From a virus: 43,771 bases of DNA. Position 1 is the stretch's first letter. Each line of letters opens with the position of its first letter. Shown piece after piece: positions 40,827 to 43,771 of the stretch. Position numbers and translations under genes: made by a program. The stretch spans positions 1 to 43,771 of IMG/VR virus record IMGVR_UViG_3300050132_000105; one strand, given 5' to 3'. The notes beneath the pieces were generated by a model. That model was given only the letters and a program-made list of their open reading frames with translations. It was not told the DNA's origin and made no database searches.

Positions 40827-41291
40827 GGGGAATCGCGGGCGCTGCAGGTAGCTGAGAATTATTATGTGACGCTAAGTGTCCAGGATCGGACCACCTGTTA
40901 CAAATGATTTCAACCACTTAGGGTGGAAAATATCAGCATGTCACAAAATGTTTACGCTCTAAACTATTGAAATTACTTGATTTTTACCCCCTTACACTAC
41001 TACTACATAACTAGAAATAGAAATAATAATAATAAGGGGGATTTTTATTTATTTCTGCCTGTATATGTGGTCATGATTATAGATGCAATGGTGGAATAAA
41101 AAATATAAGTTCTAGTATCTTCGAACCCCGGATACGCGTCACATCGTCACATTTTGGACCAAAAGAACCCAAGTACCCGATATATCAAGTAACCATGGAA
41201 CTTGAGTTAAGTCACACTAATCATAAAAAGGTAGCTTTCCCATGTAGATGGTGATATAGGTTGGTTCACTTTTGATAAAAGGAGGTATCGC
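40827..41291 (+). promoter_or_regulatory. AT-rich divergent control region, origin or operator candidate
   Basis: About 465 bp without a convincing gene between the divergent late and right-end modules. It is much more AT-rich than the rest of the window, with an AATAATAATAATAA run near 41026-41035 flanked by CCCCCTTA (40987-40994) and TAAGGGGG (41033-41040). GTCACA or its complement occurs five times (40865, 40940, 41138, 41146, 41211), two of them in a tandem 8-mer CGTCACAT (41137-41152). These suggest bound regulators and possibly a replication origin. Confidence 0.5.
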
Positions 41292-41933
41292 ATGGGAATA
41301 AAAAACTGTACTCGCTGTAGTCATGAATGGCTCCCCCGGCTGATAGACCGGGAACCTGCTAGGTGCCCTAGATGCAACTCGCCATATTGGAACCGTCCGA
41401 GAAGGATAGTGGAATGCTTACCACCCATCGAGCGGATCGACAGGAAAAGTCTTTTCAACTCCATCATGGCAGAGAAAGGCATCACCGTTGAGCAGGCTGC
41501 TATAATGCTTGGAAAATCCGTCACCACCATTTACAACTATACAAAAGCTACAGGGTTTAATGTGCCATTAGAAGCGATAGAAAAAATGAGCAGTATCGAC
41601 ATTTCGCCCAATTCCTCGCGTCAATTTAAGTGTGCTATTCGGGGATGCTCCCATGAATGGACTGCCCGAACGGACGTCCCCCCTGTGGCGTGCCCTAAAT
41701 GCCACAATAAACACTGGCTTTCCGGCCTATCTCCGATAGAGGCAAAAGGGGCTCTCAAGCGCATGGTGAATACCGTTCCCGGATCTCTTGCTGATTTTGC
41801 TCGGGCTGTAGATGTCCCCGCCGAAAAACTGTTGCCTTATATGCAAGGTAAAGCTATGAGCCGCGCACAGTTAGATCAACTTTGTTCGAGATTGCGAAGT
41901 AAGGGATTTACGCTATTCAGGTATCTTGACTGA
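41292..41933 (+). CDS. Duplicated zinc-ribbon plus HTH-like protein, putative regulator
   Basis: 213 residues built as two similar halves. Half 1 has a zinc ribbon (C6, C9, C25, C28; CTRCSHEW...CPRCNSPYW) then a helix-turn-helix-like segment (GITVEQAAIMLGKSVTTIYN). Half 2 repeats it (C114, C119, C134, C137; GCSHEW...CPKCHNKHW) then SLADFARAVDVPAEKLLPYM. Such ribbons in phages usually accompany DNA-binding proteins, so an early regulator is a fair guess. GGAGGT precedes the ATG, and it is the first gene after the control region. Confidence 0.7.
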   Translation: MGIKNCTRCSHEWLPRLIDREPARCPRCNSPYWNRPRRIVECLPPIERIDRKSLFNSIMAEKGITVEQAAIMLGKSVTTIYNYTKATGFNVPLEAIEKMSSIDISPNSSRQFKCAIRGCSHEWTARTDVPPVACPKCHNKHWLSGLSPIEAKGALKRMVNTVPGSLADFARAVDVPAEKLLPYMQGKAMSRAQLDQLCSRLRSKGFTLFRYLD

Positions 41934-41945
41934 AAAGGAGCCACT

Positions 41946-42311
41946 ATGAAAGCTGAACAAAAATACTATTTGCTATCGCCGCAGAAACAGAAGGGGCCTC
42001 AGCGAAAATACCTTGGTAGCGGAGGCCAATACTACGACGATCCCAACAAGGGCCGTCTGGTCACCAGGTCTGAAGCGGGGAGGGTGGCAACTCTCTGGCA
42101 TGAGCCCTTATATACAGTGAACACGGATCGCACCAAAAAGCCGCCAACCCAGGCGCTTCCCGAAAAACATGACCCAAGAGGAAACTACAATATCAGCTTG
42201 CCTGCCTCGTATACCGATATCGTCAACCGCCTGGTGCGAAAGTTTGGTGCTTCCAAGGAGGACGTATTGAGACAGGCGCTTGAACTGTTGGAAGGGTCGA
42301 TTGCTTTTTAA
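41946..42311 (+). CDS. Ribbon-helix-helix protein with basic N-terminal extension
   Basis: 121 residues. The last 43 (NYNISLPASYTDIVNRLVRK..., EDVLRQALELL) form an RHH (MetJ/Arc/CopG) domain: one beta strand for DNA contact and two helices for dimerisation. The N-terminal 75 residues are polar and aromatic (YYLLSPQKQKGPQRKYLGSG). The RHH part resembles that of the gene at 42393, and both genes share the leader AAAAGGAGCCAC, so they are likely duplicates. Likely a DNA-binding regulator. Confidence 0.7.
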   Translation: MKAEQKYYLLSPQKQKGPQRKYLGSGGQYYDDPNKGRLVTRSEAGRVATLWHEPLYTVNTDRTKKPPTQALPEKHDPRGNYNISLPASYTDIVNRLVRKFGASKEDVLRQALELLEGSIAF

Positions 42312-42332
42312 AATAACCCGTAGAAAAATGTA

Positions 42333-42360
42333 TTGACAATGCATATTTTTTGACTATAAT
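42333..42360 (+). promoter_or_regulatory. Near-consensus sigma70 promoter
   Basis: TTGACA (42333-42338), 16-nt spacer, TATAAT (42355-42360): both hexamers are perfect matches. It lies 32 nt before the ATG of the RHH/primase-domain gene and would give it strong host-dependent early or constitutive expression. A nearby ATGCAT palindrome in the spacer might serve as an operator. Confidence 0.8.
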
Positions 42361-42392
42361 CAGCGCAAATCTAGTACAAAAGGAGCCACAAA

Positions 42393-42851
42393 ATGTCAAC
42401 TCGAAATATCAGCCTGCCGGATCATCACGAAAAATTACTGCAAGAGTTCAAACAGAAATTCGGGATTTCGGCATCAGAAGCAATTCGGAGGGGTTTGGAG
42501 GCGCTTGCTTCAAGTTATCCCGACGCCTCCAGGAATACTGGAGGCGTCGGGATAACTTTGCACCAGGAAAATCCGTTCATCTGTGCAGGTTACTCGGGCG
42601 ACACTTACTACTATATTGTGAAGCGCACTCTTAAGATCATCGCGTTAGATCCAGACGACCACGATAAAGAGCATCTTCTCACCTTAGCACCTATAAGCTA
42701 CTGGGAAACCTGTTTCCCTTGCAGAGCTGGAGTCCACTGGGATAGCGCAATCAGCGCCCTTTTCAGGAAGCAGGAAATGGCCGGTATTTTTAACCCTAAT
42801 GGTGCTGATGCGACGGTGGAAGACTTGAAGAAAGGCCTACATTTCCCTTGA
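42393..42851 (+). CDS. RHH protein fused to a paralog of the primase-helicase linker domain
   Basis: 152 residues. Residues 1-40 form an RHH DNA-binding domain (STRNISLPDHHEKLLQEFKQ, then SEAIRRGLEAL). Residues 62-135 align without gaps to residues 361-434 of the phage primase-helicase (gene at 3530), with 33 identities in 74 by hand count, including GY..xTYYY, LxTLAPIxYWE and the P..xGxxxD block. It lacks the primase RGRGAW segment, Toprim and AAA parts. A perfect 21-bp inverted repeat encodes the junction. AAAGGAG precedes the ATG and a strong promoter lies upstream. A regulator that engages the replication machinery is an attractive idea but unproven. Confidence 0.8.
   Translation: MSTRNISLPDHHEKLLQEFKQKFGISASEAIRRGLEALASSYPDASRNTGGVGITLHQENPFICAGYSGDTYYYIVKRTLKIIALDPDDHDKEHLLTLAPISYWETCFPCRAGVHWDSAISALFRKQEMAGIFNPNGADATVEDLKKGLHFP
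42512..42558 (+). repeat. Perfect 21-bp inverted repeat inside a coding sequence
   Basis: Arms 42512-42532 and 42538-42558 are exact reverse complements around a 5-nt loop (GAATA). The core arm is CCCGACGCCTCCAG. It encodes the linker SYPDASRNTGGVGIT between the RHH and primase-like domains. No T-tract follows. It could be a mobile-palindrome scar, an operator for the RHH dimer, or an mRNA hairpin that limits full-length product. Confidence 0.9.
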
Positions 42852-42876
42852 CAGAGAAGAAGAGGGCTGATATTCT
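42848..42876 (+). promoter_or_regulatory. Possible sigma70-type promoter
   Basis: TTGACA (42848-42853), 17-nt spacer, TATTCT (42871-42876). The -35 box overlaps the stop of the preceding gene. It would drive the small genes starting at 42944. Confidence 0.5.
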
Positions 42877-42943
42877 CAGACTATGAAGAAGAGGGAGCCG
42901 ACCCATCGCGAGCCGGCGCGTAATCCGGCAAGGAGGCATCACC

Positions 42944-43177
42944 ATGGCACTCACCCAGATCGCAAGAAAAGACGGCAACGGCACAATGCACCGCGCCCAC
43001 GTCCGGTCGGTAACGCTCGGGAAGGTCGAAGCCGCCGAAGCAGCCGGCGCGGAAATCATCATCAATACAAACTGGCAGTTCAAGGGCAAACAATTCACCC
43101 GTGTCGAAAAATTGAGCCAGACGAATTCCCGGTTCGGTGGGAAACCGAAACATATCATCTGGGCCTGCTACCGCTGA
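42944..43177 (+). CDS. Hypothetical protein
   Basis: 77 residues, MALTQIARKDGNGTMHRAHV..., with AAGGAGG before the ATG. Basic N-terminal half, a central helix-strand region (KVEAAEAAGAEIIINTNWQF) and a polar C-terminus ending HIIWACYR. No family recognised. It starts a short plus-strand group reaching the window end. Confidence 0.65.
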   Translation: MALTQIARKDGNGTMHRAHVRSVTLGKVEAAEAAGAEIIINTNWQFKGKQFTRVEKLSQTNSRFGGKPKHIIWACYR

Positions 43178-43230
43178 CACATTCAGTTCACCCGGCGCAC
43201 TGCGCCATAACCCATCCCATGGAGGGAACA

Positions 43231-43635
43231 ATGATCGACATCGAAAACATGACCGTCAAGCAAGTCCGCGAACTGGCCTCGCAACTGGCCCCGTTCGTCA
43301 CCCCGAACCAGAGCCCCACCGTAGATGCACCCGCGCCTCATCGCTACATCGGCAAATACGTGGTAGTCCGTACCTACTCCGCAGGCGTCCACGTCGGAAC
43401 GCTCTACAGCGTCGCCGACTCTTTGAGCGGGAAGGAAGCAATTCTCACCGGCTGCCGGAGAATCTATTCGTGGGGTGGGGCATTCACGCTGTCTGCTGTG
43501 GCGGATTCCGGTATCAAGTCCGGTAAAATGGAGGTATCCCTGCCCGAAATGGCTATTGAAAACGTCATTGAGATTATCCCTTGCACTGACGAGGCGCGAC
43601 TCAATCTTGTTGGGTTCCCGGTACACCAGCCGTGA
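43231..43635 (+). CDS. Small phage protein, DUF6948-like
   Basis: 134 residues from ATG 43231 (GGAGGG upstream). [20 protein letters not shown], a linker, then [20 protein letters not shown] and [20 protein letters not shown], which match my memory of the DUF6948-type beta domain common in phages, of unknown function. The frame stays open far upstream (from 42883), but that part lacks a ribosome site and overlaps the 42944 gene. Its stop overlaps the next GTG. Confidence 0.65.
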   Translation: MIDIENMTVKQVRELASQLAPFVTPNQSPTVDAPAPHRYIGKYVVVRTYSAGVHVGTLYSVADSLSGKEAILTGCRRIYSWGGAFTLSAVADSGIKSGKMEVSLPEMAIENVIEIIPCTDEARLNLVGFPVHQP

Positions 43636-43771
43636 AAGGCGAGACGGTTTTGGATAAAAGGGACGGCTCCGGCTCCGGCGACGGCTCCGGCTCCGGCGAC
43701 GGCTCCGGCTCCGGCGACGGCTCCGGCTCCGGCTCCGGCTCCGGCGACGGCTCCGGCTCCGGCGACGGCTC
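43632..43771 (+). CDS. Gly-Ser-Asp repeat protein, 3'-truncated by window edge
   Basis: GTG at 43632 overlaps the preceding stop (GTGA). The product starts [11 protein letters not shown] and continues as GSGSGD hexapeptide repeats to the end of the window. The last codon is split by the edge; joined to base 1 it would read TCG (Ser) and continue in frame into the leucine-rich-repeat-like protein at 2-703. The flexible acidic/Gly-Ser repeat could be a linker or Ca-binding-like tract. Start codon confidence is moderate. Confidence 0.55.
   Translation, partial: MKGETVLDKRDGSGSGDGSGSGDGSGSGDGSGSGSGSGDGSGSGDG
43665..43771 (+). repeat. 18-bp tandem repeat encoding GSGSGD
   Basis: Units of GGCTCCGGCTCCGGCGAC repeat about six times, with one unit expanded by two extra GGCTCC steps. 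Runs to the window edge, so the full length is unknown. Simple repeats like this change length by slippage in multiples of 6 bp, keeping the frame. Confidence 0.95.

Noticed and set aside
41095-41140. tRNA-like GGTTCGA pattern in the control region (minus strand)
   Set aside because: The sequence around TTCGAAG lacks a paired TpsiC stem, anticodon arm and acceptor stem.
42883-43230. Longer N-terminal extension of the gene at 43231
   Set aside because: It overlaps the 42944 gene in another frame, is Arg/His-rich, and the internal ATG has a better ribosome site.
43665-43771. CRISPR-like array at the window ends
   Set aside because: The repeats are contiguous, in-frame and without spacers, so they are coding tandem repeats.
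1-43771. Lysogeny module (integrase, attachment site, CI-type repressor)
   Set aside because: No recombinase or excisionase is visible, and the RHH and ribbon/HTH proteins do not by themselves indicate lysogeny.

Overview
The window looks like most or all of a podovirus-type tailed phage genome (or prophage) of a Gram-negative host. Seen in the sequence: terminase subunits, a P22-type portal, a scaffold-like protein, an N4-gp56-type major capsid protein, head-tail adaptors, a Mtd-like head-binding domain, a run of internal/ejection-type proteins ending in a 2816-residue protein, and a lysis cassette with overlapping spanins. No tape measure, sheath or major tail tube is visible, which fits a short tail. 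Spanins and lipoprotein signals imply an outer membrane. The composition is GC-rich with dense antisense ORFs. The exact host cannot be read from the sequence.

Layout: (1) 1-7125, plus strand: the end of a leucine-rich-repeat-like protein, then a compact, often overlapping replication module (MazG-like protein, SF2 helicase, small accessory proteins, VRR-NUC nuclease, Toprim/AAA primase-helicase) and small Cys-rich or ribbon-helix-helix-like (RHH) genes. (2) 7067-40790, minus strand: one long late module, transcribed from the small terminase subunit leftwards: terminase, portal, scaffold, capsid, capsid-proximal genes, endolysin/holin/spanins, adaptors and fibre genes, tail protein, internal virion proteins, ATP-grasp protein. 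(3) 40827-41291: an AT-rich divergent control region with no gene. (4) 41292-43771, plus strand: regulatory-looking genes (a duplicated zinc-ribbon/HTH protein and two RHH proteins), small hypotheticals, and the start of a Gly-Ser-Asp repeat gene that runs off the end. The two window ends are in compatible reading frames, so the window may be a circularly permuted genome opened inside one repeat-rich gene.

The most unusual features are these. A small RHH protein (42393-42851) has a C-terminal half that is a clear paralog of an internal domain of the phage's own primase-helicase, with a perfect 21-bp inverted repeat at the fusion point and a near-consensus promoter in front. A 48-residue gene copies the C-terminal tail of the phage helicase. 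At least four late-module proteins carry Sec or lipoprotein signal peptides, and a decayed fifth signal-peptide copy lies between two genes. One gene joins an endolysin-like N-terminus to an unrelated domain. Several Cys-rich mini-genes of 31-59 codons sit in overlaps between the structural genes.
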